From: JBAZTO01 sp041661865
Lineage (GTDB): Bacteria > Planctomycetota > Phycisphaerae > SM23-33
Assembly (NCBI GenBank): GCA_041661865.1
Contig: JBAZTO010000049.1
Coordinates: 1 to 30,924 of the forward strand
Direction of reading: 5' to 3'
DNA: 30,924 nucleotides
The position numbers and the translations under genes are program-made. The notes under the pieces are model-generated. The model made no database searches. It saw only the letters and a program-made list of their open reading frames with translations, and was not told the DNA's origin. Position 1 is the first letter of the stretch. Each line of letters opens with the position of its first letter. Positions 8,061 through 15,082 of the stretch are shown here, in pieces.

Positions 8061-8107
8061 CATGGGCATCTTGCCCATGAGTATCACGGGCGTCCCGCCC
8101 GTGATAC
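8061..8107. repeat. Double palindromic interspersed element between convergent genes
   Basis: Two adjacent perfect palindromes: 8061-8079 (8-bp arms CATGGGCA/TGCCCATG, loop TCT) and 8081-8107 (12-bp arms GTATCACGGGCG/CGCCCGTGATAC, loop TCC). The gene ends on either side converge on it, so it may also stop transcription from both sides. The wording GGGCATCTTGCCC and GGGCGTCCCGCCC resembles short palindromic elements that, from general knowledge, recur in intergenic DNA of planctomycetes and relatives; copy number cannot be judged from one window. Confidence 0.75.
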
Positions 8108-8160
8108 GGCGCCTTGTTGGATTCCCTAAGCCGGCCATCAGAGGGATCCGCAACAGGCCG

Positions 8161-8922
8161 CTATCGCAGTTCGCCCGCCACTGAGGACTTCGCCGGCCGC
8201 CAGTGCTTTCGGAAAAAGTCCATCGCCACTTCCGGGTGCCGTTCGTGCCCCGTGCCGGGCAAGACCCGGGCCGTGACGCTATAGCCTTTGGCCCGCAAAT
8301 AGTTGATGGCCGTGTCCGACTGCCCGCGAATGGCGGCGGGATCAACTTCCCCGTAATAAATGTACACGGGGGTGCCTGTCGATTCAGGCGCCAGCCAGCC
8401 ATCGATATTGTGCTCGCTGAAATTGCAGTTCCTGGCCACCACGCAACTGAAGATGTCCGGATGTCGCAGGCCTATCCAGTACGTGGGAAACCCCCCGCCC
8501 GAGAAACCCGTGATCATGATATTGGCACGGTCGATGTTGTAGCGGTAGGAGACCAGGCTGACCAGGCTGAGGATGTACCGCTCGTCCGCGAGCATGCCGA
8601 CGATGGGCCCGTCGCCGAAGATACCGTCGGTGCCGTCGAGTTTGGGGGCCAGGATGATGCAGCCGTTGCGCTCGCCCAGCATCTTCCACTCGCGGATGTG
8701 ATGCTCGGCAACGTCATACGGCGGCGTGCCGTGACAGGTGATGACCAGCGGCGCGGGCGTCTCCGGCCGGTAGGTGCTGGGCACATAAATGTAATACCCC
8801 TTGCCGGTGGTGGGGTCCACCTCCATCTGCTGCGAGACGGGCGTGTCCTGCGGCTGAGTCACCGCGCAGCCGCCCAGGAGCATCAACATCACCGGCAGAA
8901 AGAACCACCTTGCGTACGTCAT
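8161..8922 (-). CDS. Lipoprotein alpha/beta hydrolase, PHB-depolymerase/esterase-like
   Basis: 253 residues. The N-terminal hydrophobic segment ends in the lipobox LLGGC (Cys about residue 19), so the protein is probably a lipid-anchored envelope protein. The rest is an alpha/beta hydrolase with APLVITCHG (oxyanion strand), nucleophile elbow GFSGGG, YYGEVDP (acid position) and GTGHERHPE (His). It resembles the feruloyl esterase / poly(3-hydroxybutyrate) depolymerase group, so esters of plant polymers or similar carbohydrates are possible substrates; the exact one is unknown. The ATG at 8922 has AAAGG 8 nt upstream. An upstream in-frame start at 8979 would bury the lipoprotein signal and is rejected. 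Transcribed singly, divergent from rpmI. Confidence 0.82.
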   Translation of the reverse strand: MTYARWFFLPVMLMLLGGCAVTQPQDTPVSQQMEVDPTTGKGYYIYVPSTYRPETPAPLVITCHGTPPYDVAEHHIREWKMLGERNGCIILAPKLDGTDGIFGDGPIVGMLADERYILSLVSLVSYRYNIDRANIMITGFSGGGFPTYWIGLRHPDIFSCVVARNCNFSEHNIDGWLAPESTGTPVYIYYGEVDPAAIRGQSDTAINYLRAKGYSVTARVLPGTGHERHPEVAMDFFRKHWRPAKSSVAGELR

Positions 8923-8995
8923 TGCTGTTACCTTTGCACCTGTCGCCAGGAACCGTCTTTTAATGAGGACGGCGGCCAACGCCGCCGAACACTCT

Positions 8996-9023
8996 AGGAT
9001 AATCGGCTGGGATGCCGGATCAA
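8996..9023 (-). promoter_or_regulatory. Putative promoter of the lipoprotein hydrolase gene
   Basis: On the minus strand TTGATC (9023-9018) is followed after 16 nt by TATCCT (9001-8996), each 4 of 6 to consensus. A 7-bp hairpin (8970-8976 with 8981-8987) follows in the presumed leader. Confidence 0.4.
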
Positions 9024-9111
9024 AAACATTCTTTCGGGTACTGCCCCGCCGCGGCGGTCAACGCCGGGGGTACGACGTCCTGAATACCTGCCATTTTTTG
9101 AAAGTCCACCC

Positions 9112-9139
9112 TTTACAACCCCCCTCCTCTGTGTACAAT
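9112..9139 (+). promoter_or_regulatory. Sigma-70-like promoter of rpmI-rplT-pheS
   Basis: TTTACA at 9112-9117 and TACAAT at 9134-9139 are separated by 16 nt; both boxes are 5 of 6 to consensus. It lies about 50 nt before rpmI and is one of the two best promoter matches in the window. An 8-bp hairpin with a 3-nt loop (9151-9169) lies in the short leader. Confidence 0.7.
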
Positions 9140-9187
9140 AGTTGGGCTTTACGTCCCGTGTCGGGGCGTGCTATGAGGTTAGTGAAA

Positions 9188-9382
9188 ATGCCCAAGGTCA
9201 AGACCAAGAAATGCGTCGCAAAGCGAATTAAGATAACCGCACGCGGCAAGCTCCTGCGCAGGGTGCCCGGTTCGGGTCACCTCAAGAGTCCCAAGAGCCC
9301 CGGCCAGATCCGCCGCTTCCGCAGGGAAGTGGAGCTGGCCCCCGCGTTCGCCAAGCATGCCAGGATCCTGTTGGGCATGTAG
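9188..9382 (+). CDS. rpmI: 50S ribosomal protein L35 (bL35)
   Basis: 64-residue, very basic protein starting MPKVKTKKCVAKRIKITARG. This matches the bL35 pattern (K-x-K-T-x-K-x-x-x-K-R-x-K-x-T-x-x-G-K). It continues with LLRRVPGSGHLKSPKSPGQ and the RRFRREVELAPAFAKHAR helix. It is a component of the large ribosomal subunit. GAGG lies about 9 nt before the ATG. It is followed by rplT as in most bacteria, but no infC (IF3) gene lies upstream: the neighbour there is a divergent lipoprotein gene with the promoter in between. Confidence 0.96.
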   Translation: MPKVKTKKCVAKRIKITARGKLLRRVPGSGHLKSPKSPGQIRRFRREVELAPAFAKHARILLGM

Positions 9383-9408
9383 GCGGAAGTTAGAAACCGT
9401 GTCGCGTG

Positions 9409-9483
9409 GGAGCCCTTCGTGGCGCTCCGACGGACGTGGCCCGCGGAGGCCGGTCCGGCCGAGTTAACATCCCGCTTGCGGGA
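9409..9483 (+). promoter_or_regulatory. Structured intercistronic region before rplT
   Basis: The 133-nt gap between rpmI and rplT has three inverted repeats: 9409-9413 with 9424-9428, 9448-9452 with 9456-9460, and 9470-9475 with 9478-9483. In several bacteria L20 represses its own operon by binding a structured leader, so this is a candidate site by position only; the stems were not matched to a known L20 motif. Confidence 0.3.
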
Positions 9484-9515
9484 GTCCAGCGACCCAACTT
9501 TCAGGAGATGTAGTC

Positions 9516-9878
9516 ATGCCACGTGCACGCAAGGGCTCAGCCCGTCGCCAGAAGCTTCGCAAACTGATGAAGTCCGTCCGCGGCCACTACGGCGTGGTTT
9601 CCCGCCGTCACAAGCTGGCCATCACCGCCCGCATGCGTGACGGCGTGTTCGCCACCCGCGACCGCAGGGTCCGCAAGCGCGAGTTCCGGTACCTGTGGAT
9701 CACCCGCCTCAGCGCCGCCTGCCGGTCACGCGGCGTCCGCTACAGCGAGCTCATCCCGGCGTTGGCCGACGCGGGCATCACGCTCAACCGCAAGATGCTC
9801 AGCGAGATCGCCATTGCCGACCCGGCCGCCTTTGATGCCGTCCTGGCCAAGGCCGGTCTGGCAACCAAGGCCGCCTGA
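9516..9878 (+). CDS. rplT: 50S ribosomal protein L20 (bL20)
   Basis: 120 residues, close to the usual length of about 118. The N-terminal basic tail MPRARKGSARRQKLRKLMK leads into GHYGVVSRRHKLA, then RDRRVRKREFRYLWITRLSA, which is highly diagnostic of bL20. The C-terminal domain has GVRYSELIPALADAGITLNR and LSEIAIADPAAF. It binds 23S rRNA early in 50S assembly. AGGAG lies 8 nt before the ATG. It is co-oriented with rpmI upstream and pheS 61 nt downstream, presumably one transcript. Confidence 0.97.
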   Translation: MPRARKGSARRQKLRKLMKSVRGHYGVVSRRHKLAITARMRDGVFATRDRRVRKREFRYLWITRLSAACRSRGVRYSELIPALADAGITLNRKMLSEIAIADPAAFDAVLAKAGLATKAA

Positions 9879-9939
9879 GGCGACGCATAGACTGCCGGCG
9901 GCCTCAGCCAGGCTGCCGCACGCGCAGGGAAGATTTGCC

Positions 9940-10959
9940 ATGCCCTTCTTGGAAGATCTCCAGGCACTGAAGGACCAAGCCAGCGCGGAGCTGGAACCCC
10001 TCGCCTCTGCCGAGGCGATGGAGTCTTGGCGCGTCAAGTACCTGGGCACCAAGGGCGCGGTGAAGGCCTTCATGCAACGCCTGAAGGAAGTGCCTCCCGC
10101 CGACAAGCCCGCCGCCGGCAAGGTCGCCAACGACGTCAAGAACGCCCTCCAGGCCGCCTTCGACGCCAAGGCGGCGACCCTGTCCTCTGGCCCGGTCCGC
10201 AGGAGCGGCCCGCTGATCGATGTCACGCTCCCCGGCCGAAAGCCGCACCTGGGCCACGCGCACATCATCACCCAGACCATCAACGAGATCGGCGAGATCT
10301 TCGCGCGAATGGGCTTCACCTTCGTCCAGGGGCCGGAAGTGGAAGACGAGCGCCACAACTTCGTGGCCCTCAACATTCCGCCCAGCCACCCCGCGCGCGA
10401 TCCGCTGGAGAACTTCTTCATCGACGACCTGACGATGCTCCGTTCGCAGACCTCCACCGTGCAGATCCGCGCGATGGAGGGCCAAAAGCCGCCCGTGCGA
10501 ATCATCACCGCCGGCCGCGTGTATCGCCCCGACACCGTTGACGCCACGCACATGTTCATGTTCCACCAGCTCGAATGCCTCTACGTCGACGAGTACGTGA
10601 CGATGGTGGACCTGCGGACCTGCATCGACCAGTTCTGCAAGGCCTACTTCGGGCCTGACGTGGTGACGCGATTCCAGCCGAGTTTCTTCCCCTTCACCGA
10701 ACCTTCGGGCGAGATCGCCTATTCGTGCCCCTTCTGCCACGGCGCCGGCTGCCTGGTCTGCAAGCAGTCGGGCTGGATCGAGCTGGGCGGCTGCGGCATG
10801 GTCGACCCCAACGTCCTGGAGGCCGTCGGCTACGACAGCGAGAAGTACACCGGCTACGCCTTCGGCCTGGGCATCGAACGCATGGTCATGCGCAAGCACA
10901 GGATCCCCGACCTCCGCCTGCTGTTCGAGAACGACGTGCGATTCCTGCATCAGTTCTAA
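9940..10959 (+). CDS. pheS: Phenylalanine--tRNA ligase alpha subunit
   Basis: 339 residues, the normal length. A coiled-coil N-terminal arm (about 1-85) precedes the class II synthetase core. Motif 2 region: TSTVQIRAME, AGRVYRPDTVDATH and FHQLECLYVD (most PheS have FHQ-x-E-G, here Cys replaces Gly). Motif 3: GYAFGLGIERMVMRKHRIPDLR. A Cys-rich insert, YSCPFCHGAGCLVCKQSGW, before LGGCGMVDP matches the metal-binding-like loop seen in many bacterial PheS. The enzyme charges tRNA-Phe as an alpha2-beta2 tetramer, so a pheT gene must exist, but it is not next to pheS here: a PEP-CTERM gene with its own promoter follows. The ATG at 9940 has AGGGA about 10 nt upstream; the open frame continues further upstream, but only across rplT. 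Confidence 0.95.
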   Translation: MPFLEDLQALKDQASAELEPLASAEAMESWRVKYLGTKGAVKAFMQRLKEVPPADKPAAGKVANDVKNALQAAFDAKAATLSSGPVRRSGPLIDVTLPGRKPHLGHAHIITQTINEIGEIFARMGFTFVQGPEVEDERHNFVALNIPPSHPARDPLENFFIDDLTMLRSQTSTVQIRAMEGQKPPVRIITAGRVYRPDTVDATHMFMFHQLECLYVDEYVTMVDLRTCIDQFCKAYFGPDVVTRFQPSFFPFTEPSGEIAYSCPFCHGAGCLVCKQSGWIELGGCGMVDPNVLEAVGYDSEKYTGYAFGLGIERMVMRKHRIPDLRLLFENDVRFLHQF

Positions 10960-11352
10960 AGACCCATCGCGGTTCGCATCTGGAAGTGCCCATGAATAGC
11001 TTCCCAATGATCCCATTGCCCGCTCTGGGCCCATGCCCCTCACTCGAAATAGCGGCATAATTCGACTTGACAAATAGCCGATCCACGATATCATATACGG
11101 CACTTTGACGCCGCTTGCGTAAGCAGCGGAGGAGGTTCCCGTCGGAGGCAGGGTGCGTTCTCGCTTAATCGCACCTGCCCCAGAGGCCGCCCGTCCGAAG
11201 TTCAGCCAGCGTATTTGACGGGTACGGCTGTAGCTCGGGTATGTTCATTTCGTCCCCAGGCGTGTTGTTCGTGCAACATTGTGGACAGCCGCTGCTCTCG
11301 CTCATTTCAGCGGACTGCAAGAAAGAAGGTTCCTTACCGAGGAGGTTCTGCC
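10960..11352 (+). other. Intergenic region with promoter and long leader of the PEP-CTERM gene
   Basis: 393 nt without a gene. About 107 nt follow the pheS stop with no clear terminator, then comes a strong promoter (11067-11094), then a leader of about 250 nt. The leader has a stem-loop with a bulge (11147-11157 with 11170-11179) and a smaller one near 11111-11129. A second weak promoter-like pair (TTGACG at 11215-11220, TATGTT at 11240-11245, 19-nt spacer) lies further in. I could not match the folds to a known riboswitch class. Two small in-frame ATGs upstream of 11353 lack ribosome binding sites. Confidence 0.6.
11067..11094 (+). promoter_or_regulatory. Strong sigma-70-like promoter of the PEP-CTERM gene
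   Basis: A perfect TTGACA at 11067-11072 is followed after 16 nt by TATCAT at 11089-11094 (5 of 6). It would start transcription near 11101, about 250 nt before the start codon. Confidence 0.65.
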
Positions 11353-12573
11353 ATGAGAAAAGCTTTAGCAATTGGCGTCTTGGTGCTGCTGGTTACCGCT
11401 CTTCCGGCAGGCGCCTACGACGTGTACAAGTACAGCCAGATCGGCCAGCCGCCCGATCCGGTTCCCGATGTGAACAAATTGGGAGGCGCCCAGGACAACA
11501 GTTGCTGGCTGGCCACGGCGGCCAACATGCTTGCCGGGGCCGGATGGGGTCTGTCCGACAAGACAGCCCAGCAGAACGGCGATGCCATTTACGGGCAACT
11601 GACGGGGCACTTCGGGACCGCCTGCGGCGGAATGGAGGAAAGAGCCATCAACTGGTGGCTGCTGAATTACGGCTATAACCCCGATGCCGTCGACGCGAAC
11701 TATTACCGCCCGACGCTGACTTACAACGACGTCACCCACGTTGACCGCACACTCACCGCCGCCGACTACGACTTCCTGCTGAACGAGTTGACCCGTTGCC
11801 AGTACGTGGGGGTTTCCTTTGTTGTGCCCGGCCAGGAACTTGGCCACGCAATGACCCTCGTGGGCGGCAATTACAGTTCCTTCCATGTGCCACCCGGAGG
11901 CCTCCAGGCGTCGGTCTGGCATGACAGTGACAAGACCCTAGGCGTCAACGGTGATGATCCGCATGCCAATGTCTGGCGCAATGCCAACAATGACTGGTAT
12001 GTGAACTACCAGGACGATGGCAATCCCAACAACGATCTTCTGGCGGAGAATTACACAACCCTGTGTCCCGGCCTCCAGAAGCCCAAGTCAGCCATCGACA
12101 ACTACGATGTCGCCTACTACCGCGACATGGCTCCCGACGGCAGTTGGTTCCGCACATTCCGCGAAGCCGGCGTCAAGAAGGACGTGTTTGCCGACCCGGT
12201 CTGGGATGACAGTTTCACGCTGACGCTTGGAAACGAGATCGTCCAGGACTACCACAAAGAGGTCTGGTTACTGATCGACTACCTCGACAGGGACAACAAC
12301 ACGGACCCGAACATCCTGTTGGTCACGCAACAGGACCCCAACGGCCTGTCGCCGACGGAGATCGACTACTCACCCGACAACGGGCAGATTCGGCTGCATT
12401 GGGTGCTGGACTACCAGCCGGCCTGGGAGAAAATCGTGTTCCCTCTGGGGAAGTATTGTGATCTGTCTGGAGACGTCAAGGATCTCAACGTCGCAACGGA
12501 ATGCATCCCTGAGCCGGCGACATTGGCGTTGCTGGCCCTGGGCGGCCTGGCGATGCTGAGGCGAAGGAAGTAG
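11353..12573 (+). CDS. Secreted PEP-CTERM protein with papain-fold (IdeS/C39-like) cysteine peptidase features
   Basis: 406 residues. A signal peptide covers about 1-21 (MRKALAIGVLVLLVTALPAG). The mature part starts with a putative catalytic Cys in DNSCWLATAANMLA (C51), followed by LGHAMTLVGG (H165) and VWHDSDKTLG (D191/D193). The order and wording (C-x-A-T-A-x-N-M-L, H near LVGG, DSD) resemble IdeS/Mac-type and C39-like papain-fold peptidases. The C-terminus is a PEP-CTERM sorting tag: PEP at 386-388, a hydrophobic helix, then RRRK. Such tags are thought to be processed by an exosortase and link to exopolysaccharide or biofilm matrix; no exosortase is in the window. GGAGG lies 7 nt before the ATG. 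Protease activity is an inference from motifs. Confidence 0.8.
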   Translation: MRKALAIGVLVLLVTALPAGAYDVYKYSQIGQPPDPVPDVNKLGGAQDNSCWLATAANMLAGAGWGLSDKTAQQNGDAIYGQLTGHFGTACGGMEERAINWWLLNYGYNPDAVDANYYRPTLTYNDVTHVDRTLTAADYDFLLNELTRCQYVGVSFVVPGQELGHAMTLVGGNYSSFHVPPGGLQASVWHDSDKTLGVNGDDPHANVWRNANNDWYVNYQDDGNPNNDLLAENYTTLCPGLQKPKSAIDNYDVAYYRDMAPDGSWFRTFREAGVKKDVFADPVWDDSFTLTLGNEIVQDYHKEVWLLIDYLDRDNNTDPNILLVTQQDPNGLSPTEIDYSPDNGQIRLHWVLDYQPAWEKIVFPLGKYCDLSGDVKDLNVATECIPEPATLALLALGGLAMLRRRK

Positions 12574-12597
12574 TCTGACTGGTCCCCAATCGATGAC

Positions 12598-12633
12598 ACA
12601 GGCCCTGGGCTCGCAAGCCTGGGGCCTGTTTTT
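12598..12633 (+). terminator. Intrinsic terminator of the PEP-CTERM gene
   Basis: ACAGGCCC (12598-12605) pairs with GGGCCTGT (12622-12629), extended by an inner GGGCT/AGCCT stem, and runs into TTTTT (12629-12633). It lies 25 nt past the stop codon and separates this gene from the convergent dprA. Confidence 0.8.
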
Positions 12634-12673
12634 GTGGTGCTACGACCTACGATCTATGACCTTGTCTTGTTTT

Positions 12674-13807
12674 TCACTCCGCACTTCGCACTGGCTGTTT
12701 GAGAGCGAACACATTCCCCGGCTGCTGGGCGACCAGGCCCTTGAGCACGAGCATCGTCATGGACGAGGCGGCCTTGCCGCTGTCGATGCCAGTGGCGCGA
12801 ACCATGTCATCCAGGCTTTGCGGGCCGGCAAGCAAGGCAGAGAACAGCGTCCGCTCCTGCTGGGAAAGGTTCTCAGGCACGCCGGCCGCCGCGCCGGCGA
12901 GTTCTTCGACCGTCATCTTGCTTCCCACTTCACCCAGGTGCTCAAGCACGTCATCGAGGTTCTGCACCAGGATCGAACCGTTTCGGATCAGGTCGTTGGT
13001 GCCCTGGGACAGCGGCGAATCCACGCGCCCCGGCAGGGCGAAGACGATCCTGCCCTGCTCGGCAGCCTCCCGGGCCGTGATAAGCGAGCCGCTCCGCCGG
13101 GCAGCCTCCACGATCAGCACACCCAACGACAGGCCGGATATGATGCGATTTCGCGTGGGGAAGTTGCCGCCCAGCACCGACGTCCGCATCGGCAGCTCCG
13201 AAACCAGGGCCCCCCGGCCCTCGGCGACGATCTGCTCGAAGAGCTTGGCGTTCTCGTCGGGATAGGTATGGCAGAGGCCGCAGCCCATGACGGCAATGGT
13301 TCGCGCCCCGACAGCCAGCGCGCCGCGATGGGCGGCCGTGTCGATGCCGCGTGCCCCTCCGCTGATCACCGTGAAACCCGCCCGTCCCAGCAACTGGCCG
13401 AATCGTTCCGCCTGCTCCAGGCCGTAGTGCGTGCATCGCCGACTGCCGACCACTCCCAGGGCCACCGCGTCAGAGGGCTGGATCTCGCCGCGAACGTACA
13501 GCACCGGCGGCGGGTCGGGGATGTTCGCAAGGGCCGGCGGGTAATCGCTGTCTTCGCGGCAGAGGATTTTGGCGCCGGCCTTTTCCGCGGCCGACAGTTC
13601 GGCATCGACTTGCTCATCGGTGACGGCGGCCAGGGCGGCGGCGGTCTTGGCCCCCACGCCCTGCACCCGCTGCCACTGGGCCTGCCCGGCCTTGACGGCC
13701 TTCTCCGCGTCGCCGAATGCATCGACCAGGCGGCCAAAGAGTACCGCCCCAATCCCTTCGGCCAGGTGCAGCCGAATGTACGCCCGCAACCGCTCGTGCT
13801 GGATCAT
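12674..13807 (-). CDS. dprA: DNA processing protein DprA (Smf)
   Basis: 377 residues. An N-terminal helix-hairpin-helix-like/SAM region (about 1-70, QRVQGVGAKTAAAL) is followed by the Rossmann-like DprA core. The core has YPPALANIPDPPPVLYVRG, VGSRRCTHYG, ISGGARGIDTAAHRGAL, VMGCGL-x-x-x-YP, FPTRNRIISGLS and GSLITAREAAEQGR, all diagnostic. A C-terminal winged-helix-like domain (about 310-370) is also present. DprA binds incoming single-stranded DNA and loads RecA during natural transformation. Its presence is nearly universal and does not prove competence. The ATG at 13807 has GGGAG about 6 nt upstream. It is the last gene of the long minus-strand run. Confidence 0.95.
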   Translation of the reverse strand: MIQHERLRAYIRLHLAEGIGAVLFGRLVDAFGDAEKAVKAGQAQWQRVQGVGAKTAAALAAVTDEQVDAELSAAEKAGAKILCREDSDYPPALANIPDPPPVLYVRGEIQPSDAVALGVVGSRRCTHYGLEQAERFGQLLGRAGFTVISGGARGIDTAAHRGALAVGARTIAVMGCGLCHTYPDENAKLFEQIVAEGRGALVSELPMRTSVLGGNFPTRNRIISGLSLGVLIVEAARRSGSLITAREAAEQGRIVFALPGRVDSPLSQGTNDLIRNGSILVQNLDDVLEHLGEVGSKMTVEELAGAAAGVPENLSQQERTLFSALLAGPQSLDDMVRATGIDSGKAASSMTMLVLKGLVAQQPGNVFALKQPVRSAE

Positions 13808-13889
13808 TGGACTCTCCCGTGGCAGGGATTATACCCAACGGGAAGGCCTTTGCGATCTTTGTGTCGGTGGTCTTCGTGATTCTACCGGA

Positions 13890-14960
13890 TCAGGCCACGC
13901 CGGTATCGGCGGGAGAGGTGATCTTGGATTCGTCCACATTTTCGCCGGCCAGGTGGCGGCGGAAGAAGGCGACGGTGCGGGCGGCGTACTGGCGCGGCTC
14001 GATGATCACCGACTGGTTGTGCTTGGCCTCCTCGACGATCCAGAGGTACTTGGGATCGGGCGACTCGGCGTGCAGCAGCATCGCCTGGTCGGTGCGGATG
14101 TAGCTGTCCCGCTGGCCGTGGATGAACAGGATCGGCCGGGGCTGCATCTCCCGCAGCGCCTTGCGAACCGACGGAAAATGGCACGACAATTTCGGCTGGG
14201 CAAATTGCATCAGCAGCCAGACCAGGAACCGCCAGAATGCGTCGGGATGGTTCTCGTACATCAGTCGCACGCTGGCAAAGATATAGGCCCACCGCTTCAT
14301 CAGTGCGACCAGGGTCTCCGCCGTCGAGAACGCCCCGTCACAGACGATGGCCTTGATGTCGGACTCGCTCGCCGCCGCCAGCAGGGCCGCGCCGGCCCCG
14401 CGCGAGACGCCGAAGATACCGATGCCCGTACTCTTGCCCTCGGCGGCCAAAGAGGACTCCACGTAGGCGCACGCGCCCAGCACATCTTCCAATTCCTTGT
14501 CCGAAGGCCACTGGAGCGGGCGGTAGTCGCGCGGGCAACTGCTGTCGCCATGCCCGCGGAAGTCGAAGGTGAACACGTCGAAGCCCGCGTCGATCAGCGG
14601 CCGGGCGTAGCGGGCACAACTGTACATGTCCGAGCTGAACTCGTGGCAGAAAACGATCGTGCCCTTGCACTGGGGACGATTGGGCGTGGCCAGGTGCATG
14701 CCGCGCAGGCTCACCCCGTCGAAGCTGCGGAAGCGAACGATCTCGCCCTGGAGCGGGCGGAAGTCCAGCGGCCCCATCGACAGCGGCGGGTGCGTATCGA
14801 CAAAAATGTTCAGGCAGATGCGAACGTACTTGGCCACCAGCAGCACGGTGAACAGGACCAGCGACAGGCAGGTGGCGGCAATGGCCACGGCCGCCCAATT
14901 GCGGCCCAGCCAAGCCCAGCCCAACGTCAGATGACCTGTCAGATCCACCATAGTATTCAC
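13890..14960 (-). CDS. Membrane-anchored alpha/beta hydrolase
   Basis: 356 residues from the GTG at 14960 or 353 from the ATG at 14951. One N-terminal transmembrane helix (about 22-45, AVAIAATCLSLVLFTVLLVA) precedes an alpha/beta hydrolase domain. Motifs are GTIVFCHEFSSD (oxyanion region), FTFDFRGHGDS, the nucleophile elbow FGVSRGAGAALL, FIHGQRDSYI (acid) and EAKHNQSV (His). It resembles serine aminopeptidase S33 / acyl-esterase-like hydrolases of the BAAT/YqkD type; the substrate is unknown. It lies about 120 nt downstream of the ketosynthase gene, so it could release or transfer an acyl product, but its own TATAAT suggests a separate transcript. Start choice is uncertain because neither codon has a ribosome binding site. 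Confidence 0.8.
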   Translation of the reverse strand: MNTMVDLTGHLTLGWAWLGRNWAAVAIAATCLSLVLFTVLLVAKYVRICLNIFVDTHPPLSMGPLDFRPLQGEIVRFRSFDGVSLRGMHLATPNRPQCKGTIVFCHEFSSDMYSCARYARPLIDAGFDVFTFDFRGHGDSSCPRDYRPLQWPSDKELEDVLGACAYVESSLAAEGKSTGIGIFGVSRGAGAALLAAASESDIKAIVCDGAFSTAETLVALMKRWAYIFASVRLMYENHPDAFWRFLVWLLMQFAQPKLSCHFPSVRKALREMQPRPILFIHGQRDSYIRTDQAMLLHAESPDPKYLWIVEEAKHNQSVIIEPRQYAARTVAFFRRHLAGENVDESKITSPADTGVA

Positions 14961-14965
14961 GCGAA

Positions 14966-14971
14966 ATTATA
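14966..14971 (-). promoter_or_regulatory. TATAAT box abutting the hydrolase start
   Basis: A perfect TATAAT (14971-14966 on the minus strand) sits 5 nt before the GTG at 14960. Transcription from it would begin at or near the start codon, giving a leaderless or nearly leaderless mRNA. No good -35 box is seen 16-18 nt upstream. Confidence 0.35.
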
Positions 14972-15082
14972 GTTACATCCCATGCACATTTCGCCCCTGC
15001 TTGGCCAATCAGCTTGGAAGGCGGAGCGATCCGCGAGAGTTACGCGATATTTGCCGCAGCCCGGAGCCGCCCGCACCGGCGG

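Noticed and set aside
6825..8935. Shared AAAGG(G)TAAC-x-GC start region of the MBL-like and lipoprotein genes
   Set aside because: The similarity covers only about 14 nt around a purine-rich ribosome binding site and is probably chance.
11095..11352. Known riboswitch class in the PEP-CTERM leader
   Set aside because: The stems do not match the cobalamin, c-di-GMP, TPP or SAM cores that I know; kept only as a structured leader.
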